Positions 33,801-43,559 of a stretch of DNA of 64,000 nucleotides are shown piece by piece. The stretch covers positions 55,977,566-56,041,565 of the forward strand of contig OX411547.1 in assembly GCA_948146395.1 (NCBI GenBank), read 5' to 3'. The notes under the pieces are model-generated. The model made no database searches, was not told the origin of the DNA, and was given only the letters and a program-made list of their open reading frames with translations. This DNA comes from Fragum whitleyi (Eukaryota; Mollusca; Bivalvia; Cardiida; Cardiidae). The position numbers were made by a program, and so were the translations under genes. How positions within the stretch are numbered: position 1 is the first letter of the stretch; every line of letters starts with the position of its first letter.

Positions 33801-36721
33801 GAATGTAAAGATTTGTCATTAATGAAAAAGCTTTCAAACTTAACTAATTTTAAGAACAATAAACAATATTTTATTGACGCACTAACTTTACAATTACTAG
33901 TCTTATACAATAAGATCATAATAAAATATGAAATAGGGAAGCTTATTACAAAATAGCTGCGAACTCAAAATTGTTCTCATTCAGAACTGAGCCTGTTCGT
34001 GACATTTTCAACAATTCGAAATGCTTGTGATGTGCATACACTGAGCAACATAGACAGTCATATACTGTAAATAGAAAGTTACCTGATGGTCTATAGATAC
34101 TTTGAGACCTTATCTGTCTACTAAACGCAAAGTAAAGACTCTGGTCAGACTGTGCGGAGGCACAGGCTGGCCAGAGTCTTTGTTTTGCGCATATTTATGT
34201 GGTTGGAAATCTCACGCACAGGCTCAATTAAAAACGATTTAGCCAATCTGAATGCAAGAAAATAAGTTGATCATCTAAAATCAAATTATCACTACCTTGA
34301 AATCGTATGTCGTTGTTAACCTGCATATCATCGAGCCTCTTTTTGTGGTCCGTGAGTGTACCTTCAATTAAAATAAGAAGACTCTATCTGTTGATTTAAT
34401 GGAGGTATGAAACTAAAGACATAAACACACTGTAAGAATACGCGATGCGGGTTCATACATGAGTGTGATAAGGTCTTCAGTTTCATGACTCCATAAAATC
34501 CACAAATACTATCTAAAAATCTTATTATCAAATTTCATGAAGCAAAAATGTTGTATTCCCAAAATGAGACCGGTTTCTGACGGGAATATTTTGTGCATAA
34601 GCTTAGAAATAAGATGGGAGCTCAAAATTGTTATCATTGAAAATAAAAACCAATTTATCAGCCAATCAGAATGCATTTAAGTTGCTTGAATTATTTGAAA
34701 TTTAATTATTAAATCATAATAGTGAAATTCAAATTTCGGTTGACATAACCCTAAAGTATTCGCCCAGCGCCTCATGTAATGAATTCATTACAACCCCTGC
34801 AATAGTTCGAAACGCTCTGCAATCATTCTGAAATGCATTGAAACCTCATTCAAGTCTGTCAAATTATTTCATTATATTATTGCCTGGGTCTGCCTTTGAA
34901 GCATCAGATAGGTTTGTGAAGACGCCCATATGTTCTTGTAGAAAGGTCAGTAGTTTTTATCAAAGGATGGTAGTGGAATATCGCTAATTTCGTTCATTTC
35001 GAACGAAATCAGCGATATTGCATTACCTCCCTTTCCTTCCATACAAAAATCCTAATGCAGAATAATTAAAAGTCTCTCGGATATCATTCAAAATTCAATC
35101 AGCCTGCCAATTTCGTCATGTCCTTATTTATCCCATTATTTATATTATAATTTGATTCAGATACAGCGTATATCTTTAGTGAAACTAATCATCCCTTAAA
35201 GATGGCAAATCATTCGCCACCGTTTGAAATTGAACGATGACCCGCCTTGCACGTGCTTTTAGGTGAGATACCATTTATTAAATCCACCCCCCTCAACAAT
35301 TAGCCACCTTTTTGGGACGTCCCTCATAAGTGTGCATGCGGTGGCGAAAACAAATATACGGAAATTCACACAAACACACACACCATTTTTCAACTGTTCG
35401 AGTTCGTAGGGTATTGAAAGCAGTTGCAACATAGGATAAAATATCTTCTCCCTCCATTTTTGCTATCTAGAAACAGAAAATGCAGGATTCTGATATTCGT
35501 GGATAAAATGAATTTATAAATATTTACCTTGAAGAATGTTGACATCCACTTGGTGCTGAAATAGAAAAAAAAATGATTGGTAAAATGGGTTAAACACCAC
35601 TTGTAACAATTTTTCAGTAACATCACAACATTTATAAAAAAAAAAAAAAAATGACGCCGCTTTCAAATGAATAAGTTTTAGAATAATCAAATCGAAGATG
35701 AGAGAAAAAAGAGAAAGAAAACGACTAAGAGGAAAATGTGAAGGAGAAAAAAGGAGAAAATTGGGACGCGCGTGCAGATCAACGGATTAAAATTTGATAT
35801 ATAGAAATTGTGGAAGTTAAAGGAATTGGTAGGGAAAATCAAAAAACAAAATGAGAAGAGTATAACACCGATTAAAGAAATCGGAGATACATTATAAAAT
35901 CGTTAGGAAACAGGAGAAAAAAAAAGAATTTTCCATACAGGAAAATATGAGAAATGGAGGGGGGGAATAGAAGCTTAACTTTAAACAACAAACAAGAAAT
36001 ACAATTAGAAGAGCGAGTAGGAGAGTGAATTTGATTCGAAGATGGACCAGGGGCCCGTTTTACTAAACGACTAACGAAAAAATTATTCGTAGGTCAAAAT
36101 CTGAAATCGGACCTTGTGTTTTCATTCACTGTTAGATTCTGCTTGCAACATCTTACTAGAATCGTCTTTAAAAGACGATTCAAATGAGGTGATGCATTGC
36201 AGAATTCAATATTTAGTTATTACTGAAGAAGCAACTGAATGTTTGACTTAATCAAGAAATGATCGTAAGATGTTTAATAAAACGGACCCCTGTATACAGT
36301 GAAGCGAACGAACAGAGAAAAAATGAAAATCTTGAATGCATTTCTATTGAAATGGCAAACTTTTTGCAAGTCGGTTTTAATTGCTCCTAACTTTTGATAT
36401 TCAGTAGTACACGTTGCTAACAACGGAACCAAGTGTAAATTTTACCAGAAGTTCTGGTACAATGGAAACTTAAAACGCCGATAACAACGGAGCTGATAGT
36501 TATTAAATATTTCTGAAAGGCTAAAGAATCCAAGTTATCATTGCGCACTATAGGTCAGCAGATTTAAATTGCCTCATTTAGAATAGCCGATATCTATTGC
36601 CTCATTTACTTACATTTACTGTTAGATAGAAGACGCCGATAACAACAGAGCCGAGTGTAAATGTTGACAGGAATCCTGTTATAATGGCGCACTTAAGGTT
36701 AGCCGATATGACGAACTGCAT
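27813..36721 (-). CDS. Type II membrane C1q-domain protein with a repeated-exon stalk, 7 exons, 271 aa
   Basis: Exons are 36721-36614, 35555-35528, 34361-34296, 32995-32930, 29699-29634, 29245-29180 and 28228-27813. All are GT-AG with matching phases, 816 nt including TAA. Residues 1-36 (MQFVISANLK, then a hydrophobic run CAIITGFLSTFTLGSVVIGV-FYLTV) are a signal anchor without a cleavage motif. Residues 37-134 form a stalk. Four consecutive exons of exactly 66 bp, each phase 1-1, encode 22-residue units such as TNQTLYNEINILRNEVNQEL and LNTTLFSEITILRNDTDY, with hydrophobic spacing suited to a coiled coil and many N-x-T sequons. Residues about 138-268 are a C1q/TNF-like jelly-roll domain (PPLAFEAY, GVFTAPYTGLYLF, DFTDNSFSGLLI). 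C1q proteins usually trimerise and bind ligands; the predicted topology puts the head outside the cell. The family is strongly expanded in bivalves and often immune-related. Candidate AATAAA at 27569-27574. Confidence 0.9.
28928..29168. mobile_element. TIR MITE (GAGCCTGTGCGTGA ends) next to C1q exon 6
   Basis: Left end gagcctgtacgtgagttttc, right end ggaaatgtcacgcacaggctc, with an internal hairpin caaagactctgaccag...gagcagagtcttc. It lies 12 bp from exon 6. Copies at 33015-33240 and 33985-34232 are in other introns of the same gene, and a partial copy is at 60570-60660. Confidence 0.8.
29806..30030. mobile_element. Hairpin repeat CTAACGAGGTTG family, copy 2
   Basis: It opens atatctaacgaggttgagag and forms a hairpin of aattgaaaattgtcgaggct against its complement, with the tail cttgttttcgtcggtgtttc. 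It lies in intron 4 of the C1q gene. Confidence 0.75.
30270..30450 (-). repeat. SINE body fragment
   Basis: acatttcatctgagccaccag...atcttaggcgcatcact matches the body variant at 44690-44720. No tRNA head is visible. It lies in intron 4 of the C1q gene. Confidence 0.5.
30890..31500 (-). mobile_element. 5'-truncated non-LTR retrotransposon (LINE) 3' end
   Basis: The minus strand from 31496 to 31038 is open for 152 codons. The translation contains RQRNIIAKIRLSSHDLKVETG, then CEVCNLGDIEDEFHVTLVC-PFYEELRSKY. The C-x2-C-x9-H-x4-C knuckle followed by PxYxxLR is typical of the region after the reverse-transcriptase core in several LINE clades. The RT core itself is missing, so this is a dead 5'-truncated copy in C1q intron 4. 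The sequence at about 30890-31037 is its probable 3' UTR. Confidence 0.75.
31563..31800. mobile_element. Hairpin repeat CTAACGAGGTTG family, copy 3, inverted
   Basis: Same element as at 20841 and 29806 but in opposite orientation. The tail (gcatttctgttggaaacatc) comes first and the hairpin (aattgataattgtctcggca...gacaatgatcaatt) follows. Confidence 0.75.
32140..32400 (-). repeat. Repeat with tRNA-like end
   Basis: gagatccaccatggttctttaatgtgctcgg leads to a tRNA-like segment read on the minus strand (cgggaatcgaacccacgcgg...gttctaccaac). It resembles a widespread invertebrate SINE end. There is no coding capacity. Confidence 0.5.
32392..32515. mobile_element. Palindromic MITE, CCCCGCTTTGCACG family, copy 1
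   Basis: The stem taccccgctttgcacttgca...tgcgtgcaaagcgaggaata is enclosed by aacggtgcaaacagt/actgtttgtactgttt and cctgaacgcagg at the edge. Copies are at 33403-33542 and 41095-41215. Confidence 0.8.
32580..32648. repeat. Hairpin MITE, ACTATTGTAAGTGCCTATA type
   Basis: ggggtaagtgcaacactatt and its inverted partner close around tataagtatata. The same design, with near-identical arms, is at 51893-51966. Confidence 0.75.
33015..33240. mobile_element. TIR MITE (GAGCCTGTGCGTGA family) next to C1q exon 4
   Basis: Diverged ends gagcttgcgcgtgacatttc and ctggaaacgtcacgcacaat. It begins about 10 bp from the splice acceptor of exon 4, on the upstream side. Confidence 0.65.
33403..33542. mobile_element. 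Palindromic MITE, CCCCGCTTTGCACG family, copy 2 (best ends)
   Basis: The ends ccctgcgttcaggatcacaa and ttttgaccctgaacgcaggg are near-perfect inverted repeats, and the core taccccgctttgcacgtg pairs with gagcaaagcgggata. Overlapping open frames on both strands here are palindrome artefacts. Confidence 0.85.
33985..34232. mobile_element. TIR MITE (GAGCCTGTGCGTGA family) near C1q exon 3
   Basis: Ends gagcctgttcgtgacatttt and ggaaatctcacgcacaggctc, with internal hairpin gtaaagactctggtcagact...ggccagagtctttg. It lies about 64 bp downstream of exon 3 in transcript direction. Confidence 0.8.
34965..35035. repeat. Inverted-repeat element, TATCGC family
   Basis: atatcgctaatttcgttc and gaacgaaatcagcgatat form an almost loop-less palindrome between ggtagtgga and attacctccc. 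It lies in intron 2 of the C1q gene. Confidence 0.8.
36050..36295. mobile_element. TIR MITE (GGGGCCCGTTTTACTAAAC)
   Basis: The left end aggggcccgttttactaaac is mirrored by gtttaataaaacggacccct at the right, with a central hairpin gaatcgtctttaaaagacgattc. A second copy is at 49196-49443. It lies in intron 1 of the C1q gene. Confidence 0.85.
36405..36600 (-). pseudogene. Decayed fragments of C1q exon 1
   Basis: On the minus strand the blocks TTTACACTTGGTTCCGTTGT and CTCCGTTGTTATCGGCGTTTT match parts of the membrane-anchor exon (TTTACACTCGGCTCTGTTGT, TGTTATCGGCGTCTTC). An in-frame stop and scrambled order show they do not encode an anchor. Near 36580-36600, atagccgatat and a duplicated attgcctcattta continue the pattern up to the real exon's donor. 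Confidence 0.6.
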
Positions 36722-37500
36722 CTTGAATTATCATCTCAGTTACTAAACTTGATAAGCTAGAATTTGCTGAAAACAAACTTGGTTAAAAGTCAATCAAAAT
36801 GTACAAATAGTTTATACACACAAAGAATCTATATAGCCTGGTGTTGACATTTTCAAACAAGGCTGTCAGCGAAGAAGCCTAGACATCGAAACGGTAAAGT
36901 GGCCCAGACAGCCATATTGTTATCTAAGAAAATATGCCGACTTTCTCATGTAACTATAGCCGGTGGTTTACTATAAGGCGCATAGCGGAACCCCATATTA
37001 ATTGTGCTGCTTCGTTTTACAGCTATCAAGCCTTATGCGGAAGGATTATTTTAAACCTAAATGTTTCGACCCTGACATAACTACCCAGCTTAAGGGCATG
37101 TCACCATGCTACCACGGCGACCAAGAATTTTTCAGATAAAAAAAATGTCCCGGCGCTCATAACACGTTCCTGGAGCGATTCTTATGCATTTCTACGGTAT
37201 TAACTGCGCTGATAGTAGTGATAAGGCGATTGCTCCGAGCTGTTGTTGCGAGTATACTGAGATCTGAGATACTGAGAAACAAACCATTTGCCATTAGAGA
37301 GACGAATCCAAACTAAAATATGGATTAAATCAATAAAAACTTGAAGTCGTTTCTACTGGGTTAGCGCAATCAAAAATCACGCTTTGTGTCTCTGATTCAC
37401 CATTAAATCAACTTCTTTGTTGCAATCGGAATATGTAAAACCATTTTGTATGACATGGTTATTCTGATAATCCTCCTATGAATGCATTAGGAGCGTAGTG
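36722..37500. other. Upstream region of the C1q gene
   Basis: This interval upstream of the C1q start codon should hold its promoter and 5' UTR. I see no strong TATA box that I can place with confidence, no second gene and no clear repeat. Confidence 0.35.
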
Positions 37501-37850
37501 AGTTTGTAGTGGAATAGCGATGATGGCATTATTGTGGCCGTATTTGCGCCACTGTCGTTCTACGTCGTTTTCGTTACGCACATACTGTAATGTCACGACG
37601 CTTCCGCGGTGTTATTTGCGATCCAACGGCATTGGAATCGCGTTCTCACGACGCGCTTATTGCGATCTTGTCTCATCGCAATATCACGAATCGTTTTGTA
37701 CATGCTCAAAGTGCGCGCCATGGGATCGCGCTCTCTATCGACCTTCGGCGTTCTAGGCGATTGCACAACGTTGCCACTGAGATCTCGCCGTACTCCTGCT
37801 CCTTTCAGATCGCCGCAAAAGTGCCGTAGAATCTTATGACAGGCCTATTA
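37500..37850. other. CpG-rich island, open in three frames
   Basis: This stretch is CpG-rich in AT-rich surroundings (gcgatcttgtctcatcgcaa, gcgcgccatgggatcgcg, tcgccgtactcctgc). Open frames of 76-79 codons run in all three plus-strand frames simultaneously, which reflects few TAA/TAG rather than a gene. The words recall the CCGTGCG elements at 40-42 kb, so it may be a related repeat. No splice signals suggest an exon. Confidence 0.45.
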
Positions 37851-37889
37851 AGAAATTTGATTAGAGCAATACTTTATCCTACATGACCA

Positions 37890-38830
37890 ACGTCGCAAGG
37901 GTGAAAGAACCCCCTTGAAACGTTTTTATATTTCACAAGTGTTTTTACACTAGTTAAATAAGTAGGCCTGTGCAAATGAGCCCAAAACGTATATCAACCT
38001 TATATTTTCGTTGTGAAAATGACGTCAAAATGCATTTCATGACGCCAAAAATTGCAAACCGTGTTACATGTATCGCGTAATAATTTGAAACGAAAAATTT
38101 CTAGATTTTCCTCAGTTTATCGCAAAAATTAATGTCATATTATAAAAGAAATCTCAAATTTGTTCTCATAAAATACCGAGTTCATTAAACTCGTCATCTA
38201 AACCGATACAAACTCGGCGTAGCCTCGATTTTATCGGTTTAATATAGATTACTCATTTATTAAATTCGCTTTACAATGACCACTCATTCAATGTCCACTA
38301 AATATAAAGCATTAAAAAATGTCTAAATTGACATTTAATTTGACTTGAGTGAAGTCCTAAAGTTAAATACGAATACTGACACTAACAACACGGACAAATG
38401 TCGTCTAGAACCTACATGCATCTACAGTTAAAAAATCGTGAGATTGACAATGTGAATGATTTTGGAATGAAATTGAATGAGTGTGTGGATCTAGTTTTCA
38501 GTGAATTTAAAGGGAGGTAATCCAATGTCGCTAATTTTGTTCAGGATGAACAAAACTAACGATATGTATTACCTCTCTTTAAAAAAAATATACACACATG
38601 TTTAATAAATAGCTTCGAATTTCTTCAAGAACATTTCAGGCGCTTGATATTTCAATTAAGTCTATGAAATCTCGATTTTTTTTATAGCTATATCTTTTTT
38701 GAATGGCGTTGTTGGTTTTTTCTGTTTCGGTGAGTTTGGAGCGTATTTGAATGGTTTAAGTGAGTGTTTGGAATGAATGAATGGAGCGCTGAGCGAGTGA
38801 TATGGAATGATTTTGATCGATTTCACGATG
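37890..38830. repeat. Dispersed repeat of about 0.9 kb, second copy
   Basis: Collinear with 25220-26170, including the ctcggcgtagcctcg hairpin, the TATCGC hairpin at 38508-38582 and the end gtttaagtgagtgtttggaa...tttcacgatg. Confidence 0.75.
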
Positions 38831-39239
38831 CTGTTAATTGTATTTTTCTGAAAGCTTCATATTTAATTGTATAGAATATAAAGCATTTCTGTCAAGCTTG
38901 ATATTTGTAATTTTTTTGAAAAAAAAAAAACACAAAGAAAAAAAAAACATTTTATTTTCTTTGTACAAAATCTTACTTAAGCTTTGGATATTTTAAGCCT
39001 TCTTTGCATATGACATTAATAAAAAAGAATACTTGCAAGGAATAGTCCTCGTCATATCATATATTTGTAGTTTCTGTCAATAGAAAAAAAAAGATCCTTA
39101 ACGGTATTTTTTCTCGACACGGTACGTATTTAAAACTTCCCTGTACAGCCTATTATGATATACGCTATACAGCCTCGTGTATATTGAGAATATCATATCA
39201 AGCATCCACCTGAGGTATTAATTACGACAGTATACCTTG

Positions 39240-39440
39240 GTTAATTTGACCCGGACTCGACCTCTATGAAAACTCGCTTTATTATCTATTAACAGACATA
39301 TTTTGTCAAATTTCAAAATATGTTTTACATTCAACACCGTTTGTCTTTTTTTTTATCATCTGAAAGCACGCGCAAAGCCGAGTATAATTAACAGGTTTTT
39401 ATTAATCTAAAGAATGGGGGTCAAGTTCATGTCAATAAAA
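39240..39440. mobile_element. Short inverted-repeat element
   Basis: Edges ttgacccggactcgacc and gggggtcaagttcatgtcaa are inverted, and inner words also mirror (aactcgctttatta near one end, taataaa-type near the other). A related half appears near 32705-32800 (attgacccgaatctgacccc). Assignment is tentative. Confidence 0.45.
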
Positions 39441-39539
39441 TCGCGGTATATTAATACGTAATGCTACTCATCTAAGTTTGAATAAGAGTCATTAATAACT
39501 TGACGTCTAGATTGCACACAAACGTTGTCATAGGTTAAG

Positions 39540-40160
39540 CCTAGTTAATTAGTTTTTGAGCCCATATGTACCAAATTCTAAGTTGTCCAAGTTAACATTC
39601 AGATAAAGATTGAGATCAAGTAACAGGACAATTGCACTATAAAATCTATTGTGACACAATGTCTTTCTTAGATTATACCCAATGGCCCTGTTCTTTGGTA
39701 CAACATGACCAAAAATCAGTCTTGTTCGAGACATCATGCGGCCAAGTATTCTGACCAGGTCTCAAAACCTTTGAGCCATATAAGAACCTCTAGAGCACTC
39801 ACAAAAATTTTCTGAGGTTTGACATCGTGACCTAGTTTTAGAACTCATTTATCCAAGATTCAGACATTTCTCAGATATCATGTCTGACATTCGTGAAATT
39901 TTAGCAAAATATGTAGCCTCAAGAGTGCACACAAAGTAGTTTTTAAGATTTAAACCTGTGACCTATTTTTTCAGCCCACTTGACCCATTTTCAAAATTGA
40001 CCTAGATCCCATAGTAACAAACATTCTGACTAAGTTTCAAGACATCTGAACAAAAGAATGAGGCCTCTTGAGTGCACACAAGGTGTTTCTAAGATTTTAC
40101 CCAATTGACCCAATTTCGAAATATACTTTGACCTCATAAGCAGTCTGAGATTTCTTGTAA
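39540..40160. repeat. Degenerate tandem repeat of a mobile-element core
   Basis: Units of roughly 110-130 bp repeat the words ttgagcccat, gaccaaattc, attctgacc-aagtttcaag-acat, gaggcctcttgagtgcacac and aagatttgac. This is the same style as the cores of the tandem-cored elements at 57625-59412 but more diverged. Confidence 0.65.
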
Positions 40161-40164
40161 GATA

Positions 40165-40760
40165 TTTTTGACATCATACGATTTCATTTTCTACGGCGTT
40201 AGTGTTTACAAAATCGTATGGTGTCCGCACGGCTTTTCATAAAGCTGTTATTGAGGTGCCAATGTGTCGATCGCAAATGATATCCCAAGGAGACCGTGCG
40301 ATTTCTCTACTTTATACACTGTAAACCATGCGGTCGCAATACGTTCATCGCACTGTACCCGCTCGGGGACCGTAGGATGATCTGTAAAAGTGTTTTAGGC
40401 AAAAAAATCGCACGGTGGCCGTGCGATGCCCGTGTGGCAATCGTTTGATGCCTCTACGACTAGTCTACGGGCTACGGTCTCCGTGCGGTCTTACGATTTT
40501 CATTAGCTTATATGAAGCCTAGTTACATTTGGCTTATGGGGCCCGTACGGCGCCCGTAAATCGCCATAACTCCAAAATCATGCGGTGATCATGACCGTGA
40601 CTAATATAAACTAGGCTTAACTATTCTATACAAAATCAAAAGGGTCCACGACACCCGTAAAACCGTGCTATGATCGCACGGACACCGTATGCCGCCGCAC
40701 GGGCACTTCACGATTGTCGGGTAACGGCGAGTTACGGGCGCCGGAAGTCAAATGTTGACT
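40165..40760. repeat. CCGTGCG-rich element, copy 1
   Basis: About 0.6 kb dense in gtgcg/cgcac words: catacgatttcattttctacg, atcgcacggtggccgtgcga, gtctccgtgcggtc, ending cggcgagttacgggcgccgg. Copy 2 (41530-42060) is collinear. The ends contain inverted aaatcgt-gcggtg motifs. There is no coding capacity. Confidence 0.75.
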
Positions 40761-41094
40761 CTGCTTAAATGTTGTAGAACTATTTCCGTCTGTGCAGGTG
40801 TGCGTTATGGCAACCCAAAGCACATTTCACAATAATCAGTATTCAAGAATAGTTAGGACTATAAAATTGAGTCTTCATAACATGAATAAACCGCATATGT
40901 GACAAGATTTCGACTTTGATTAGCCTGCTGAGTCGGCAAGGGGTTACAAGACCGACTCTTTACACGCACTCCTGGGATTCCATCATCTCTGGAAAGACAG
41001 CGCAATATATTCTTCAGACCGGTTTGAAAATATATGTTTTCCCCAGATCATAATCTTTTGTGTGTAAGGCGAGCTTTAAACTGTCAAAAGCCTG

Positions 41095-41215
41095 CTATGC
41101 GATCAGGATCGAAAAACGGTTCACACAGTTTTCCAAATTATTCCCCGCTTTGCACGTGCGCTTGCGCGCAAAGCGGGGTATAATTTGAAAACTGCTTGCA
41201 CCGTTTTTTGTTATC
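41095..41215. mobile_element. Palindromic MITE, CCCCGCTTTGCACG family, copy 3
   Basis: The core ttccccgctttgcacgtgcg pairs with cgcgcaaagcggggtataat, flanked by cacagttttccaaatt and aatttgaaaactgcttgcac. It lies between the two CCGTGCG elements. Confidence 0.8.
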
Positions 41216-41529
41216 AAACTTATCACCTCCTTTTTTAAATTTACTTCCTGGACGAAGTCACACAATGCCAAATACATGTATACAGAAAGATTAGCCTAAG
41301 ATAATTTCAACATTCAAAAAACACAGATTTTATCTGATTCCATGTGAAAAAAAAACTATTGACTGTCAGTCAACTTCAATCTGAAATAATGAACAAGTGA
41401 CGAGTCATGCAAGAGAGTTCCCAAGAGACATTCGCCCCTTAATTTATTTTTCATAATATTTGTTTTGTTTCATAATTCAATAGTTCAGTTGATATAGCTT
41501 GTGCAACTACTACTACAAAAGCCCATTTG

Positions 41530-42060
41530 CCACGGTCGTCGTACGATATCATAGCTTGCGATTTCTTGTATGATATTTTTGACATCGTGCGATTTTATTT
41601 TCTTCGGCGTGTGTGTTCACAAAATCGTGCGGTGTCCGTACAGGTTTTCATAAAACTATAACGAGAATCATTGAGGTGCCCGTGCGGCGATCGCAAGGTC
41701 ATCGTGCGATCCCTGCACGGAGACCGTATGCTTTGTCTAAAAGTTTACACCGTAAACCGTGCGGCTGCCGTACCATCATCGTACGGTACCCGCACATGGA
41801 CCGTAGGATGATCCGTTAAAGATTCAAAGACAAAATATCGCACGGTGGCCGTGCGACGATCGCGCGTTGTCTCTACGACGAGTCTACGGTCTCCGTGCGG
41901 TCTTGGGACTTTATTTAACTTTTTTTCATACAAAATCGCAAGGGCCCACGGCACCCGTAGAGCCGTGCGATGAACGCACGGACACCGTGTACCGCCGCAA
42001 GGGCACCGCACGATTTTGGGGTTACGGAGAGTTACGGGCGCCATACAGGTTCCGTGAGAC
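41530..42060. repeat. CCGTGCG-rich element, copy 2
   Basis: Same order of words as copy 1: cttgtatgatatttttgaca, aaatcgtgcggtgtccgtac, tcgcacggtggccgtgcga, ctccgtgcggtctt, accgcacgatttt and gagttacgggcgcc. Open frames on both strands here result from the low stop content and inverted symmetry. Confidence 0.75.
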
Positions 42061-42324
42061 AAATGTAAATAAGTCCATGCGACCACTTTTAAGCGACAAT
42101 CATAAACAGCCCTTTCAAATTAAGCAAAATCTTTGAAAAAGTGGACATTCTTGAACGAAAAATTGTTTACTGTAGAATATTATGTTGTTAGAACCCATAA
42201 AAATTGGCACAGCGAGACGATTCCGAACATGATAGGATTCAGTAAATATTTTGCGACTCTCTACATATGCAATCAAAATGACCTCGTCTCTTTATCATGA
42301 AACTGCTGTATTATGGCAATGGAC

Positions 42325-42455
42325 CCTTTAAGTTCCGCAACATTTATCAATGTTGACCGATGTTTCCCGATGAAATTATTAGGAAACATCAGTTGACGCT
42401 GTTAAAGTTCATTACTTCCAAAACGTTGCAGAACTATTACCGGTCCACCACCTTT
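42325..42455. repeat. Imperfect palindromic MITE (ataatagt family), copy 2
   Basis: ttccgcaacatttatcaatg, ttattaggaaacatcagttg and aacgttgcagaactattacc match the family at 6275 and 49563. Confidence 0.65.
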
Positions 42456-42593
42456 TGTGACTATTCCAATAAGCCACCACTTTAACAATATTTCGGCTAT
42501 CTTTTATGGTAGATGCGCGCAGCCACAGCTTCCTGTACAAGTTTTGTATGTTAATTTTTTTGGATTTCACGTTGCTTTCAACCAGCTATATCG

Positions 42594-42790
42594 CGGAGGC
42601 TGGAGCACCTAACAATGGATTCCTGGTATTTCTTTCACCAATACTACCATGGAATCCTTTCCTAGCCTCCAGCTCTTACTTAGGTCTTCGATTATCAACC
42701 CAAATATTCGGAAATGATGAGTGCCGCCGTCAGGTATCGAATCCGTGACCTCTAGATTGACAGTCCGACACGCTACCAACTGCGCTATTC
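42594..42790 (-). mobile_element. SINE copy, reverse orientation, well preserved
   Basis: The body (ggaggctggagcacctaaca...tcctagcctccagctc) and the tRNA-Asp-like head (gtgccgccgtcaggtatcga, agattgacagtccgac) are close to the element at 2199. The head ends in an A-box-like ccaactgcgcta. Confidence 0.8.
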
Positions 42791-42877
42791 CTGTACAAAT
42801 ACTTAGATCAAAACTACAACAGCGGATCAAGCTTACGCGTTACACATACAGTAAGTTATATCGTGAAATAGACAATC

Positions 42878-43132
42878 GCATAGGCGTAACCAGAATTTTG
42901 ATATTTATACGAACTCAGGAGGCGACCACCAAAGGATATTTAGGATGTAGGCGATATTTGGACTGTGACAGAAGTTGAATGTCCTCCGTCCGCGCCCTCT
43001 TTTATAATTTGAGCGTTGGTGAATAATCAAAACATCGATGTATTGATTATTCATCAACCACATTTTTCGAAAGAGGATTTATTTCTATTACTCACTTGCG
43101 TAATGTGCGTAATGGGAGCTACGCCAATCGCC
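42878..43132. mobile_element. TIR MITE (GGCGTA ends), copy 2
   Basis: Starts ataggcgtaaccagaatttt and ends gtaatgggagctacgcc, collinear with 21175-21450 through gaatgtcctccgtccgc and attatttc-like words. Confidence 0.7.
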
Positions 43133-43324
43133 TCGACCAAACCGCTCTTTATCGCTCGCACAGCACTCCCTACGATGCATTCAAAACACTCACTCCAATC
43201 ATTTAAAAACGCTACGAAAACGTTAAGAAACCCGAAATTGTTGAAAACGACCAAAGTTTCGCTTAAGCAATAAAATCATTCAAGTCTATTGTTACATAAA
43301 TAGCAAACTACGTCAATGTTTTTA

Positions 43325-43395
43325 AAGAAAGGGGTAATTAAATATCGCTAGTTTCGCCCAGCTGGACGAAACTAGCGATGTTATGTTACCCAACA
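43325..43395. repeat. Inverted-repeat element, TATCGC family
   Basis: aaatatcgctagtttcgccc and gacgaaactagcgatgtt pair around an agctg centre, edged by ggggtaatt and gttaccc. Confidence 0.8.
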
Positions 43396-43559
43396 CCACC
43401 CCCTTAATTTCACTTAAACCTCTCACTCATTACTTTTGATGCAAAAATTTTCATTCCGAAATCATCCAAAATTCATTCATCGTGCCAAATTCATGATGAA
43501 ATTAGCTTGTTATAAGAATTAAGGAAGACAAACTGCGCGTGTTGCTATGGTTTATGTCA

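Noticed and set aside
37520..37839. Three plus-strand frames of 76-79 codons
   Set aside because: All three frames are open at once in a CpG-rich patch, so base composition explains them; no domain or splice signals.
41613..42136. Arg-rich frames on both strands, up to 113 codons
   Set aside because: They fall inside the CCGTGCG element, whose low stop content and inverted symmetry open frames on both strands.
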